Origin: a virus
Direction: 5' to 3' (one strand)
Length of the DNA: 38,902 bases
IMG/VR virus record: IMGVR_UViG_3300046787_000308
Span: 1 to 38,902 of that record
Below are positions 33,039 to 38,506 of this stretch, one piece after another (within the stretch, counting starts at the first letter, position 1; every line of letters starts with the position of its first letter). Under the pieces are notes generated by a model. The model saw nothing but the letters and a program-made list of their open reading frames with translations. It did not search any database and was not told the origin of the DNA. A program made the position numbers and the translations under genes.

Positions 33039-33292
33039 TGGGTGAAATTGAGGGACATGCTTTAATATATTGCGATCCGCCATATATTAACACCACGAAA
33101 TATAACCACGATATAGATCATAATAAATTTCACGAGTGGTGTAGAGATCGTGCGCGGGAAGGTCATACAATATTTGTTAGTGAATATACCGCGCCCGATG
33201 ATTTCAAACTAGTTTTCGAAAAAGAAGTATTGTGCGAACTCGATAAAAACTCGAAATCTAAACGAACTGAACGATTATATACGATAGACTAA
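33038..33292 (+). CDS. D12-class adenine methyltransferase C-terminal fragment
   Basis: 84 aa from ATG 33038, which has a strong GGAGG site at 33027-33031. LIYCDPPY (motif IV, Asp13 to Tyr16) and later FHEWCRDRAREGHTIFVSEY (about 37-56) match the second half of D12-class DNA adenine methylases. The SAM-binding motif I, FxGxG-like, and the target-recognition region are missing, so it is about a third of the usual 270 residues. It may be a remnant, a decoy or a partner of another subunit; it is unlikely to be a complete enzyme. It is the last rightward gene before the convergent junction. Confidence 0.6.
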   Translation: MGEIEGHALIYCDPPYINTTKYNHDIDHNKFHEWCRDRAREGHTIFVSEYTAPDDFKLVFEKEVLCELDKNSKSKRTERLYTID

Positions 33293-33633
33293 TCATTTCC
33301 TAGCGCCTCAAGTGATCGAGGCGCGTTTCCTACGATTCCAATCGACCCGCGTTCTAACAATGTATCATCTGTACAAATAACATTCTCTGCAAAAATAGTA
33401 TTAGCAATTTTACGCGCCTCACCCTTATATCGCGCGTGAATTATAACGTGATCGGTTTCTGCTCCATTTATTGCGATATATCTACGAGTAGTTAACGGTA
33501 CTTCTACGGGTAGCCACTCATTAGGTTTCATTTGTGCACGTCTAAACGCGAGCATTTCTTGATGTGTCATCGGGTAAATATTACCGATGGGTAAACCACT
33601 ACTGTGTTGAATAACATACCAACGAGTTTTCAT
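33289..33633 (-). CDS. Unknown leftward protein
   Basis: 114 aa starting at 33633 (ATGA), ending in tail-to-tail overlap with the rightward block. The sequence has an aromatic N-terminus (KTRWYVIQHSSGLPIGNIYP), a central Pro/Glu/Arg part (MKPNEWLPVEVPLTTRRY) and a beta/charged end. No family is recognised. Its start region, including the ribosome binding site and the first codons, lies at the edge of the 120-bp repeat that also carries the clamp start. The last 7 codons are within a hairpin. Confidence 0.5.
   Translation of the reverse strand: MKTRWYVIQHSSGLPIGNIYPMTHQEMLAFRRAQMKPNEWLPVEVPLTTRRYIAINGAETDHVIIHARYKGEARKIANTIFAENVICTDDTLLERGSIGIVGNAPRSLEALGND
33303..33324. terminator. Hairpin 11 bp beyond the rightward block, inside the opposing gene
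   Basis: GCGCCTC at 33303-33309 pairs with GAGGCGC at 33318-33324 (7 bp, 8-base loop), followed on the + strand by GTTTCC. It lies just beyond the end of the rightward operon (stop 33292) and within the coding end of the leftward gene. The placement suits a terminator for rightward transcripts, but the U-tract is short. A related hairpin occurs at 33755-33776. Confidence 0.45.
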
Positions 33634-33747
33634 TTATTGCGTTTCCTTATCATCTCATCATATGCTTTTGTTGCTGACGCAGTTCGGTACACATACTCGT
33701 TTTTGTTTATGTGTGTTCGATACGCCGCGCCTTTATGTACTAAATCG
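33628..33747. repeat. 120-bp direct repeat, left copy
   Basis: This stretch is identical to 34759-34878 except for one base (G at 33727 against A at 34858), offset by 1131 bp. It contains the start codon and ribosome binding site of the 114-aa gene and the last 38 or so codons of the leftward HTH gene. The two copies flank the sliding-clamp gene. Confidence 0.95.
33631..33747 (-). pseudogene. Startless duplicate of the HTH gene 3' end
   Basis: Read leftward, this segment repeats the C-terminal end of the 34761-35189 protein (GAAYRTHINKN and ATKAYDEMIRKRNK), with one substitution, Val to Ala, in the sequence GVAYR to GAAYR. It has no start codon of its own upstream and is probably untranslated as a separate protein. 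It does keep the AAGGA site that serves the next gene. It is the signature of a duplication that accompanied the insertion or amplification of the clamp cassette. Confidence 0.8.
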
Positions 33748-33754
33748 CTTTAAC

Positions 33755-33776
33755 GCGCCTCAATATCTTGAGGCGC
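33755..33776. terminator. 9-bp hairpin at the end of the sliding-clamp gene
   Basis: GCGCCTCAA (33755-33763) pairs with TTGAGGCGC (33768-33776) around a 4-base loop, covering the clamp stop codon at 33760-33762. It shares the GCGCCTC/GAGGCGC stem with the hairpin at 33303-33324, which ends the neighbouring leftward gene. There is no clear U-tract on either strand, so it may stabilise transcript ends or act as a weak terminator. Confidence 0.4.
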
Positions 33777-34764
33777 CTATCACATGCGTTAAATCACCGT
33801 TAATTATTACTAACCTATCGATAGCTCCTATATCTATTCTCACAATATCATCATCCACAGTTTTTAAAACATCTACCAAATATTGGGGATAGATATTAAA
33901 TGATATTTGTTTAGACTGATCACCGTGCCACGAGCATTCGATTGTCGTATCTAAAATACTGCATACACGACCTATTGACGATATCAATACAGGTTTTTTT
34001 GATCGTTTGAGTACTGACAATAATTGTTTTTTATTAAACGTCCAATAGTTTTTTGTCGCAGTAGGTATAATCCGCTCGTACTCCGGATATTCACCGTCAA
34101 TAATTTTCGATCTCACGATAATATTGGTTGTCGAAAACGTTATAGAGTTCGTTGTGTAATACATTATCATTTCATCACTCTTGATTTTCGACAACACGTT
34201 AATCGTTCGAGACGGTATTATTATTCGACAATCTGTTGATCGTATAAAGTTATGTTTTGACAGACTCAAACGACAACCGTCTGTTGCTACCATTATTAAC
34301 TGTTGATTTTTTATTTCTAACAAAACACTGTTTAAATAATAGCGCACATCTTTTACCGCCATTGCGTGTTTTATTTTAGATACTAACACAAGAGGGATTG
34401 TTATCGGTTCAATGGTTTCTGTAGACGTCGGGTTAATGCAGTCTGTACTTGATAATACATCTATTACAGATTGCACACCGTCGCATATTATCGATAATTT
34501 ACTACCGATCAAATTAAAATAAACATCTGAATGTTTATCAAATGATTTTAAAATCGTGAGCAATTTTTTACTGTCAACAGTGATTGTGCCGTCGTCAACA
34601 GTGATTGTGCCGTCGTCAACAGGGTCATTTAAAACACATGTTGTAGTTATTTCGATTTCATCATCACGGGACACAACCGACAATACGTTATCATTTACAC
34701 TTATGAAAACGCTAGACTGTGTTAATGTTTTGATCATCCATTTATTGATAATTATAAATTTCAT
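33760..34764 (-). CDS. dnaN-like: DnaN-like sliding clamp (DNA polymerase III beta homologue)
   Basis: 334 aa, a processivity clamp rather than a standard phage protein. The strongest matches to bacterial beta are ATDGCRLSLSKH (about 160-171), IIDGEYPEYERIIP (about 222-235), and SRTINVLSKI with the three-domain length. The C-terminus is HVIGASRY, where bacterial clamps end near a conserved Met-Pro-Met-Arg/Leu. An internal repeat (VDDGTITVDDGTITV) near 49-64 is unusual. The gene starts at ATGA overlapping the HTH stop, with AAGGA upstream inside the 120-bp repeat. It looks AT-rich and Ile/Thr-rich compared with its neighbours by eye, consistent with a separate origin. It could serve the phage polymerase or bind host clamp partners. 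Confidence 0.8.
   Translation of the reverse strand: MKFIIINKWMIKTLTQSSVFISVNDNVLSVVSRDDEIEITTTCVLNDPVDDGTITVDDGTITVDSKKLLTILKSFDKHSDVYFNLIGSKLSIICDGVQSVIDVLSSTDCINPTSTETIEPITIPLVLVSKIKHAMAVKDVRYYLNSVLLEIKNQQLIMVATDGCRLSLSKHNFIRSTDCRIIIPSRTINVLSKIKSDEMIMYYTTNSITFSTTNIIVRSKIIDGEYPEYERIIPTATKNYWTFNKKQLLSVLKRSKKPVLISSIGRVCSILDTTIECSWHGDQSKQISFNIYPQYLVDVLKTVDDDIVRIDIGAIDRLVIINGDLTHVIGASRY
34574..34622. repeat. 21-bp tandem repeat in the clamp gene
   Basis: Two full copies of a 21-bp unit (34574-34594 and 34595-34615) are followed by seven bases of a third. They encode the heptad VDDGTIT repeated in the clamp's first domain. The unit size, a multiple of three, keeps the reading frame, so it may be a recent slippage insertion in a surface loop. 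Confidence 0.9.
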
Positions 34765-34878
34765 TTATTGCGTTTCCTTATCATCTCATCATATGCTTTT
34801 GTTGCTGACGCAGTTCGGTACACATACTCGTTTTTGTTTATGTGTGTTCGATACGCCACGCCTTTATGTACTAAATCG
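34759..34878. repeat. 120-bp direct repeat, right copy
   Basis: This is the copy in its original context. It covers the C-terminal end of the HTH gene, its stop, and the start of the clamp gene. It matches 33628-33747 at 119 of 120 bases. Together the pair bounds the sliding-clamp cassette. Confidence 0.95.
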
Positions 34879-35189
34879 ATCAGTAGCAGTCTTGCGTAAC
34901 GTCTACTGATCCCACAACTTGTTGCAATGCTTTTCGATGTAGCGCCACCGACAAGCATTTCGCGGATCCGCACCGACGGTTCACCACTCTGCATTGGTGC
35001 TAGCGCTGTGAATATAAAGCGGCATGTGTCATGGAGGATTTGAGTCTTTCTGACTTGCTTACGCTTAACTAATTTATCGAGACACGCGTGTACGCTAACA
35101 CGTTTAATATCCGGTAGCCCTTCACAAACCTCTACCGATGTGGATGGTCCGGCAGTGTTTAAAAAATTTATCACTCGTCTAGTTATCAT
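34761..35189 (-). CDS. Putative DNA-binding protein with two winged-helix-like regions
   Basis: 142 aa. The first region (about 1-50: ITRRVINFLN, VSVHACLDKLVKRKQV) and the second (about 75-115: IREMLVGGATSKSIATSCG, SRRYARLLLIDLVHKG) both fit winged or bipartite HTH patterns, with helix-turn-helix around TSKSIATSCGISRRYAR. It could be the regulator of the leftward block or a replication initiator that binds the TTACGTAA motifs; neither is shown. It starts with a GGAG-type site and overlaps its neighbours on both sides. Its C-terminal end is duplicated at 33631-33747. Confidence 0.55.
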   Translation of the reverse strand: MITRRVINFLNTAGPSTSVEVCEGLPDIKRVSVHACLDKLVKRKQVRKTQILHDTCRFIFTALAPMQSGEPSVRIREMLVGGATSKSIATSCGISRRYARLLLIDLVHKGVAYRTHINKNEYVYRTASATKAYDEMIRKRNK

Positions 35190-35532
35190 CTCTCATAAGC
35201 TCCATAATCGACTCTTTGTGATCACGCCAAAACTCAAGCGCACCATGTGCCATTTTGCTAATCTGTTCGTCATTAAAATCGCTCCATTCACTGACTGAAT
35301 ACTGTTGACATCCTATTTGCAAAACATTCTTAGTCCAAGATATGTTCCAAAAGTATTCAGTTGTGTGCTTTATCTCTTTTCCGTTGCCTACGCACCCTTG
35401 AAGGTTCACGCCTCGAAGGTCCGCGCCTTGAAGGTTCACGCCTCGAAGATCCGCGCCTCGAAGATCCGCGCCTCGAAACAATCCATTCTTAACACATGTT
35501 CGCCAAGTATTCATAAAAGTTATTGCTATCAT
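35179..35532 (-). CDS. Pentapeptide-repeat protein
   Basis: 117 aa. Residues about 18-46 form five or six pentapeptides (GLFRG, ADLRG, ADLRG, VNLQG, ADLRG, VNLQG), encoded by 15-bp units at about 35396-35480. The rest, about 55-117, is a Trp/Tyr-containing region ending MRDDN. Short right-handed quadrilateral helices of this type can mimic DNA or protect enzymes such as gyrase (Qnr-type), but the tract here is much shorter than in Qnr and the role is unknown. It has a GAGGAGT site and overlaps its neighbours. Confidence 0.7.
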   Translation of the reverse strand: MIAITFMNTWRTCVKNGLFRGADLRGADLRGVNLQGADLRGVNLQGCVGNGKEIKHTTEYFWNISWTKNVLQIGCQQYSVSEWSDFNDEQISKMAHGALEFWRDHKESIMELMRDDN

Positions 35533-35930
35533 TTCAGCGACTCCTCAGGTATGTCATAGATTCTAGCAACGTCAACAACAGTCAATCCTCGCGCAGTAAT
35601 ATTAGCCGCGTAAACCCATCGACTTTGCAATATCTCCTGAGCGATGTGTTTACACAACGCTCGTCTACTATCACCGTATTCATCGTTGCCCCATTTATCG
35701 ATATGATTAGCGTATGCATGCTTCGGCGACATAGTCGCGTGCGGGACCGGATAAATCTCAGATCCCGACCAGTTTTCCCATATCATTGCGTATTTAGTGA
35801 TTAACATAAAGGCTGCACATGTGCCTATCAGTTCACCCAACTCATTGCAGACCCCTTTATTAGTGTTTTTCGGCTCAATCTCGCCGTTTGACAACGCGAG
35901 TAAATGTTTAGCGATCTCTAAATTATTCAT
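35529..35930 (-). CDS. Unknown phage protein
   Basis: 133 aa. Notable segments are KGVCNELGELIGTCAAFM near 26-43, then a Trp/Tyr/Pro-rich core, GSEIYPVPH at about 56-64, and DEYGDSRRALCKHIAQEI at about 84-101. A similar order of Trp, YPVP and DEYG-xxR-xxLC segments appears in uncharacterised proteins of other phages, as I recall. The last part, ARGLTVVDVARIYDIPEESLK, may be a helix-turn-helix-like module. No function is assigned. Stop and start overlap its neighbours. Confidence 0.5.
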   Translation of the reverse strand: MNNLEIAKHLLALSNGEIEPKNTNKGVCNELGELIGTCAAFMLITKYAMIWENWSGSEIYPVPHATMSPKHAYANHIDKWGNDEYGDSRRALCKHIAQEILQSRWVYAANITARGLTVVDVARIYDIPEESLK

Positions 35931-36351
35931 CTCTCAGTACCTTCTCACGAATCATAATATCCTTGTTTAATTTCGGCATCGTGCCGACTACAAAAACTTC
36001 GGTTTCGCGAGTAACTAGTACTAATTCAGGGGTTGCACCACGGTACACGCGCAACCAATCAGCAATCAGTTCAATCCTGTGTTGAGTTTCTACGTAGTCA
36101 TACTGTTTTAACAGCGCTCGCGCCGCGTCGTGGTGCTCCTTAAATTCGGTTATCCAAACATCAGTCTGAGGCGTCGCCACGCGACCTATCAACTCATAGT
36201 CTTTATGTATTCGTCGATTGCGTGGCACCGTTATGAGTGTTGCTCGCTTGCATGGATTGCGTGCGTACCAATCGTTGATCTTACTCACGCGTGAGTATGT
36301 GGGTTTCAAGCCATGTTTTTCTAACAATTTATTCGCTTTCATTGTGTTCAT
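35923..36351 (-). CDS. Unknown protein
   Basis: 142 aa, strongly basic at the N-terminus (MKANKLLEKHGLKPTYSRVSKIND). A middle part with Glu/His/Asp residues (EFKEHHDAARALLKQYDYV) and a strand-rich end follow. It is not a family I recognise. An alternative start at the second Met (36342) would shorten it by 3 residues. It overlaps the upstream gene by ATGA. Confidence 0.5.
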   Translation of the reverse strand: MNTMKANKLLEKHGLKPTYSRVSKINDWYARNPCKRATLITVPRNRRIHKDYELIGRVATPQTDVWITEFKEHHDAARALLKQYDYVETQHRIELIADWLRVYRGATPELVLVTRETEVFVVGTMPKLNKDIMIREKVLRDE

Positions 36352-36554
36352 ACTGTCACCAACTGTGATGAGCGCTGTATGAGACGCTCAATCATGTCCG
36401 TATCGACGATTTCGTCGGGCGTGTCTAGCTCGAACATTGCGTGACATAATGCCGCGTTATCTTCGACAGTCACTAGAGTCAAGTCGGGGAATTCGATGTG
36501 AATCGTTTGCGCGATTAACAGTTGATCTTTTTTGCTTCTAATATGCATTTTCAT
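36348..36554 (-). CDS. Unknown small protein
   Basis: 68 aa from the ATG at 36554, preceded by AGGAG in the leader cacAGGAGcgcaaaac that recurs before other leftward genes; a longer frame up to 36647 lacks such a site. It begins MKMHIRSKKDQLLIAQTIH, followed by FPDLTLVTVEDNAALCHAMF and an acidic end. No family is recognised. Confidence 0.5.
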   Translation of the reverse strand: MKMHIRSKKDQLLIAQTIHIEFPDLTLVTVEDNAALCHAMFELDTPDEIVDTDMIERLIQRSSQLVTV

Positions 36555-36571
36555 GTTTTGCGCTCCTGTGA

Positions 36572-36721
36572 TTAAAATGATTGCTCTGGTATTGACATGC
36601 ATTTGCCACATATTATCTGTGACATACCCGAGGCCCAATCGATACAAACGTACCAGTCATCACCTAGACCTAACTCAGATACATCATCAAAATACTGGTT
36701 TCTAACTATGTCGTTGAACAT
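36572..36721 (-). CDS. Unknown small protein
   Basis: 49 aa from the ATG at 36721, which has AGGAG in an aACAGGAGtaagaaac leader. A longer frame from 36775 lacks support. The protein is acidic with a WYVCIDWASG core (about 23-32) and a Cys-containing end CGKCMS. The short Cys pair could bind metal, but with no further evidence. Confidence 0.45.
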   Translation of the reverse strand: MFNDIVRNQYFDDVSELGLGDDWYVCIDWASGMSQIICGKCMSIPEQSF

Positions 36722-36726
36722 GTTTC

Positions 36727-36951
36727 TTACTCCTGTTCGAGTGCTGACATTGCGTTGTGACGTGCTACCGACCAATCGCCGCTTTCCTGTTCAATAATCC
36801 AGTTTTTACCGACAGTCTGAATTAATTGAGCGTCATTTCTAGTGATCAGTGTTGCATCACCATAATTCAGTATTTCATTTACATCATTGAGTATTTCATC
36901 AGTGTAATCACTATTCATGATCCCATCTAAAACTCTAAATAAGTAGTTCAT
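36727..36951 (-). CDS. Unknown protein, first gene after the leftward promoter
   Basis: 74 aa starting at 36951 with the leader aACAGGAGcgacaaac. It has an acidic first half (DGIMNSDYTDEILNDVNEILNY) and a polar/helical second half (ITRNDAQLIQTVGKNW). It is the leftmost-transcribed gene of the block, following a promoter 38-67 bases upstream, so it may be expressed early. No family is recognised. Confidence 0.5.
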   Translation of the reverse strand: MNYLFRVLDGIMNSDYTDEILNDVNEILNYGDATLITRNDAQLIQTVGKNWIIEQESGDWSVARHNAMSALEQE

Positions 36952-36988
36952 GTTTGTCGCTCCTGTTCGTTCACTGTATGTAATAACT

Positions 36989-37018
36989 ATAATACACTTA
37001 TGTTGAGAGTGGTGTAAA
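36989..37018 (-). promoter_or_regulatory. Leftward sigma70-like promoter
   Basis: On the minus strand the -35 box is TTTACA (37018-37013) and the -10 box TATTAT (36994-36989), with an 18-bp spacer. This gives 5/6 and 5/6 matches to consensus by eye. It lies 38 bp upstream of the first leftward gene (ATG 36951) and directly beside the arm of the large inverted repeat at 37023. It probably drives the whole leftward block, and a protein on the inverted repeat would be placed to control it. Confidence 0.6.
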
Positions 37019-37022
37019 GAAT

Positions 37023-37202
37023 TGTAATTTTAAACGACTTACGTAAAATTTGAGCGACTTACGTAAATCATCCAACGCGTTGGACGATCTGTGATAACGT
37101 AAGTTATTTAACGTAAGTCGTTTAACGCTATCGTATCTCGACTTACGTAAGTCGTTTTACGTGTAAGTCGCTCAAATTTTACGTAAGTCGTTTAAAATTA
37201 CA
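37023..37202. other. Inverted-repeat region with TTACGTAA motifs, candidate replication origin/operator
   Basis: A 40-bp perfect inverted repeat has arms at 37023-37062 and 37163-37202 around a 100-bp centre. It contains many copies of CGACTTACGTAA or its complement TTACGTAAGTCG: 37035-37046, 37055-37066, 37109-37120, 37139-37154 (a perfect 16-bp palindrome), 37179-37190, and degenerate copies at 37095-37106 and 37157-37170. A 14-bp palindrome TCCAACGCGTTGGA lies at 37071-37084. A further copy occurs outside at 37420-37431. Iteron-like density next to a promoter in a gene-free, AT-rich zone is typical of replication origins or master operators. The binding protein is unknown. Confidence 0.6.
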
Positions 37203-37713
37203 CCTTATTTACTGACTCATTAGTCACTCCGAATAATTTTAGACCTAACTAAGTGATAGTTATCAACGAGTTAGCCTTCGAAAACCCCAAATAAAAAACG
37301 AAAACAATTGTGGTTATTCAGTGACTTATACTTGTTTTACAATTTAAACTCAAAATCCCCCCGATTAATTCAGCCCGTCCCAGCGGGAGCACACCATATC
37401 ATATATACACAGTGCATAGTTACGTAAGTCGCTGTACGTTGGCCGACCTGTGTACAGCTATATATACATCATTTGTATATTATCTAATATAGTATCGGAG
37501 TGAGTAAATATAGATATATAAAACAATGTAACTTATTGATTTTGATAATTACGCAAGCCAAAATTATTTGGCGTGGCGAGGGGTTAAGTCGTTGATAACT
37601 AACAAACTGAGGGGGATATAAAAATATCATTATTCGGAGTACGTTGATTTATAAGACATTTGTCAAAGCAAGATAAGTGTGTTAAAAATCGCACACAACA
37701 GGAGACTCTATAC
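37203..37713. other. AT-rich non-coding region with further inverted repeats
   Basis: No credible gene is seen on either strand. It holds a 12-bp inverted repeat, AGTTATCAACGA at 37258-37269 and TCGTTGATAACT at 37589-37600, separated by about 320 bp. It also has a 7-bp inverted repeat GCTGTAC/GTACAGC at 37431-37437 and 37452-37458, a TTACGTAAGTCG copy at 37420-37431 and long TATATA-type tracts near 37400-37530. A possible rightward promoter TTGTCA-N17-TAAAAA lies near 37661-37689. Together with the preceding feature this makes a 760-bp gene-free zone. Confidence 0.5.
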
Positions 37714-37893
37714 ATGACTACAACAGCAACAACAGCGTCAGCAGTAGCCACAGCTACCACCGCAGTAACCACTGTTACAATCGCAACACTCGATATATCT
37801 GAAATTGGTACGATAGTTGGCATAGTCTGCACAGTGCTATCACTCGTAATGCAGTTAGTATTTAATATACGTCGAGATCGGCGTGAGCGATGA
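37714..37893 (+). CDS. Holin-like small membrane protein
   Basis: 59 aa from the ATG at 37714, with an AGGAGA site at 37700-37705; the longer frame from 37660 lacks one. The N-terminus is Thr/Ala-rich (MTTTATTASAVATATTAVTT), then a membrane span GTIVGIVCTVLSLVMQLVF (about 33-51), then a basic tail NIRRDRRER. This pattern, short N-terminus, one helix, basic C-terminus, fits small single-span phage holins, but it is not next to the endolysin. It overlaps the HNH gene by 4 bp (ATGA). It could equally be another membrane protein. Confidence 0.5.
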   Translation: MTTTATTASAVATATTAVTTVTIATLDISEIGTIVGIVCTVLSLVMQLVFNIRRDRRER

Positions 37894-38216
37894 AACAATG
37901 CGCTAGTGCAGGGTGTGGTGTGCTCGTGTCGTCCGGACGTTGTGTTAAACATCGCGTTAATACACACCGACCGTCATCGATACGCGAGAGCGCACATAAA
38001 CGCGGCTATACAACGCGGTGGCGTAAAGTGGCTAAGACATACCTTGCAACTCATCCGTTGTGTGTGAGCTGTTTGTTGCGGTCAGAGACACGGTTAGCGG
38101 TAGACGTTGATCACATTATACCGCATCGCGGTGATCCTGAGTTGTTCTGGGATGTGGGAAATTGGCAGGGTTTATGCAAACCCTGCCACGCTAAGAAGAC
38201 TAGAGCTGGTTTATAG
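37890..38216 (+). CDS. HNH endonuclease, HK97 gp74-like
   Basis: 108 aa. The HNH core is clear: DVDHIIPH (Asp74, His75), a conserved N at 91 (GNWQGLC), and the closing CKPCHAKKT (His100). Two Cys pairs (PLCVSC at 58-61 and LCKPC at 96-99) form the zinc-binding frame, and the N-terminus has a further C-x4-C-x8-C-x2-H set. Such enzymes stimulate terminase cutting in HK97-like phages and usually lie beside the small terminase gene. Here two small leftward genes and the ends of the window separate them; the arrangement is consistent if the genome is circular. Confidence 0.88.
   Translation: MKQCASAGCGVLVSSGRCVKHRVNTHRPSSIRESAHKRGYTTRWRKVAKTYLATHPLCVSCLLRSETRLAVDVDHIIPHRGDPELFWDVGNWQGLCKPCHAKKTRAGL
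38163..38188. terminator. 11-bp perfect hairpin near the HNH/leftward gene junction
   Basis: TGGCAGGGTTT (38163-38173) pairs perfectly with AAACCCTGCCA (38178-38188) around a 4-base loop ATGC. It sits inside the HNH coding end (NWQGLCKPCH) and begins about 23 bp beyond the stop of the convergent leftward gene (38211). On the minus strand it is followed by AATTTCCC. It probably ends leftward transcription from 38441-38211 and may be bidirectional. Confidence 0.55.
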
Positions 38217-38441
38217 ACCTAACTGTGTAGCATAATCTAAATGGTTTTCTTTCAACCACTTAGCAAACTTTTTAGTCAGTAGTGGTTTCGAATGAGAGTG
38301 AGGCCACTGGCGGGATGGCGACCTGTAGCCGCCGAGAGCGATATACTCAGCAGCCGGTGTACCTTCTTTAGCTTCCCAGCGACCACCGTTATCTCTACTC
38401 ATCATTGTAAAAAGATCTGACCAATCTAGTGTGGTTTTCAT
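38211..38441 (-). CDS. Unknown small protein
   Basis: 76 aa starting at 38441 with leader TGAGGAGTacaaaac, the same type as other leftward genes. It is rich in Trp/Arg/Lys/His (DWSDLF, GGRWEAKEGTPAAEYIALGG, RQWPHSHSKP). No family is recognised. It overlaps the HNH gene end by 6 bp in the opposite direction. Confidence 0.45.
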   Translation of the reverse strand: MKTTLDWSDLFTMMSRDNGGRWEAKEGTPAAEYIALGGYRSPSRQWPHSHSKPLLTKKFAKWLKENHLDYATQLGL

Positions 38442-38476
38442 GTTTTGTACTCCTCAGTTGTTTGGTGTATGTATCT

Positions 38477-38506
38477 ACTATAACCCACATATGTAGATTA
38501 TGTCAA
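38477..38506 (-). promoter_or_regulatory. Leftward sigma70-like promoter for the 38211-38441 gene
   Basis: On the minus strand TTGACA (38506-38501) and TATAGT (38482-38477) are separated by 18 bp. The -35 box is perfect, and the -10 differs at one base. It lies 36 bp upstream of the ATG at 38441 and overlaps the last codons of the upstream leftward gene (TTG ACA TAA). Confidence 0.65.

Noticed and set aside
33662-33892. 76-aa rightward ORF and its relative at 34556-34909
   Set aside because: Both lie antisense to the clamp gene or within the 120-bp repeat, so the similarity is only the repeat itself.
33628-34878. Transposon with target-site or terminal repeats
   Set aside because: No transposase is present, the repeats are direct and 120 bp long, and they carry the 3' end and start regions of genes rather than element ends.
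35396-35480. Possible CRISPR or minisatellite
   Set aside because: The 15-bp units code for pentapeptides (ADLRG/VNLQG) in a continuous leftward reading frame.
37091-37099. DnaA box at TGTGATAAC
   Set aside because: It lacks one base of the TGTGNATAA consensus, so I do not count it as a DnaA site.
37660-37713. Longer start for the holin-like gene
   Set aside because: The extra 18 residues lack a ribosome binding site, while the ATG at 37714 has AGGAGA at the correct distance.
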